Source: Paludibacteraceae bacterium (GTDB lineage: Bacteria; Bacteroidota; Bacteroidia; Bacteroidales; Paludibacteraceae). From it: a DNA stretch of 32,995 nucleotides. Below are positions 32,914-32,995 of the stretch, piece after piece (within the stretch, counting starts at the first letter, position 1; every line of letters begins with the position of its first letter). The DNA is taken from NCBI GenBank assembly GCA_017527495.1, contig JAFXPY010000037.1, positions 1 through 32,995 of the forward strand, in the 5' to 3' direction. The notes below the pieces were generated by a model. The model had not been told where the DNA came from and made no database searches. It was given only the letters and a program-made list of their open reading frames with translations. Position numbers and translations under genes: made by a program.

Positions 32914-32945
32914 TTTGCAAATATGCGGATTTTTTTGTATCTTTG
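32914..32945 (+). promoter_or_regulatory. Plus-strand promoter at right edge, flanked by an inverted repeat
   Basis: TTTG (32914-32917), 20 nt, and TATCTTTG (32938-32945) match the Bacteroidota consensus. ATATGCGGA (32921-32929, in the promoter spacer) and TCCGCATAT (32976-32984, ending in the start codon) are perfect 9-bp inverted copies that bracket the -7 element and the leader. This could be an operator or the end of a mobile element. Confidence 0.7.
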
Positions 32946-32982
32946 TACCTGAAAAACAACAAATTAACAAAAAACTCCGCAT

Positions 32983-32995
32983 ATGCAATTTTCAG
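32983..32995 (+). CDS. Start of an unidentified gene cut by the right edge
   Basis: ATGCAATTTTCAG (Met-Gln-Phe-Ser) follows the promoter at 32914-32945 with a leader of about 30 nt. Only four codons are visible, so nothing can be said about the product. Bacteroidota insertion sequences often carry a transposase promoter just inside their end, so a transposase is one possibility. Confidence 0.4.

Overview
The window looks like a chromosomal segment of a low-GC member of the Bacteroidota, most likely order Bacteroidales. The evidence is the promoter grammar of TTTG, 19-20 nt, then TAnnTTTG; a type IX secretion (T9SS) sorting tail; BspA-type leucine-rich repeats; a TonB-dependent receptor with a carboxypeptidase-like N-terminal domain; and TonB paralogues. 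Only recG, and the first codons of a gene at the right edge, lie on the plus strand. No tRNA, rRNA, CRISPR array or intact transposase gene was recognised.

Positions 1-2330 hold small envelope genes: a secreted protein cut by the left edge, a truncated secreted-protein fragment, and a compact operon. The operon encodes a signal-peptide protein, two membrane proteins and a 29-residue single-span peptide, and its last three genes are joined by ATGA stop/start overlaps. Positions 2330-3270 contain no gene. They carry a 53-bp tandem array and the first of three palindrome cassettes.

Positions 3268-12129 hold surface and signalling genes. There is a membrane-anchored helix-turn-helix protein and, upstream of it behind a strong terminator, a 1378-residue LRR/coiled-coil/InlB-repeat surface protein. 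Next come an LRR protein, a serine-hydrolase lipoprotein and a secreted TonB C-terminal domain in one operon, then a second palindrome cassette and a normal membrane-anchored TonB. Positions 12243-22270 encode a T9SS-secreted pectinesterase, recG on the plus strand, and a 1512-residue beta-helix surface protein built from three macro-repeats of about 280 residues.

Positions 22346-30156 mix housekeeping and envelope genes: HD hydrolase, ribF, polysaccharide deacetylase, a third palindrome cassette, folK, cvpA, and a DUF5689-like lipoprotein behind its TonB-dependent receptor. Positions 30350-32756 encode an MBOAT O-acyltransferase and an SGNH-like partner, a typical pair for acylating an exported polysaccharide. 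At the right edge a good plus-strand promoter leads into a gene that begins 13 bases before the window ends.

The least explained features are the palindrome cassettes. Their hairpin loops change polarity at the cassette centre, two of the three have related outer ends, and one may have an empty-site counterpart elsewhere in the window. The ATGA-coupled small-membrane-protein operon is the next most interesting.
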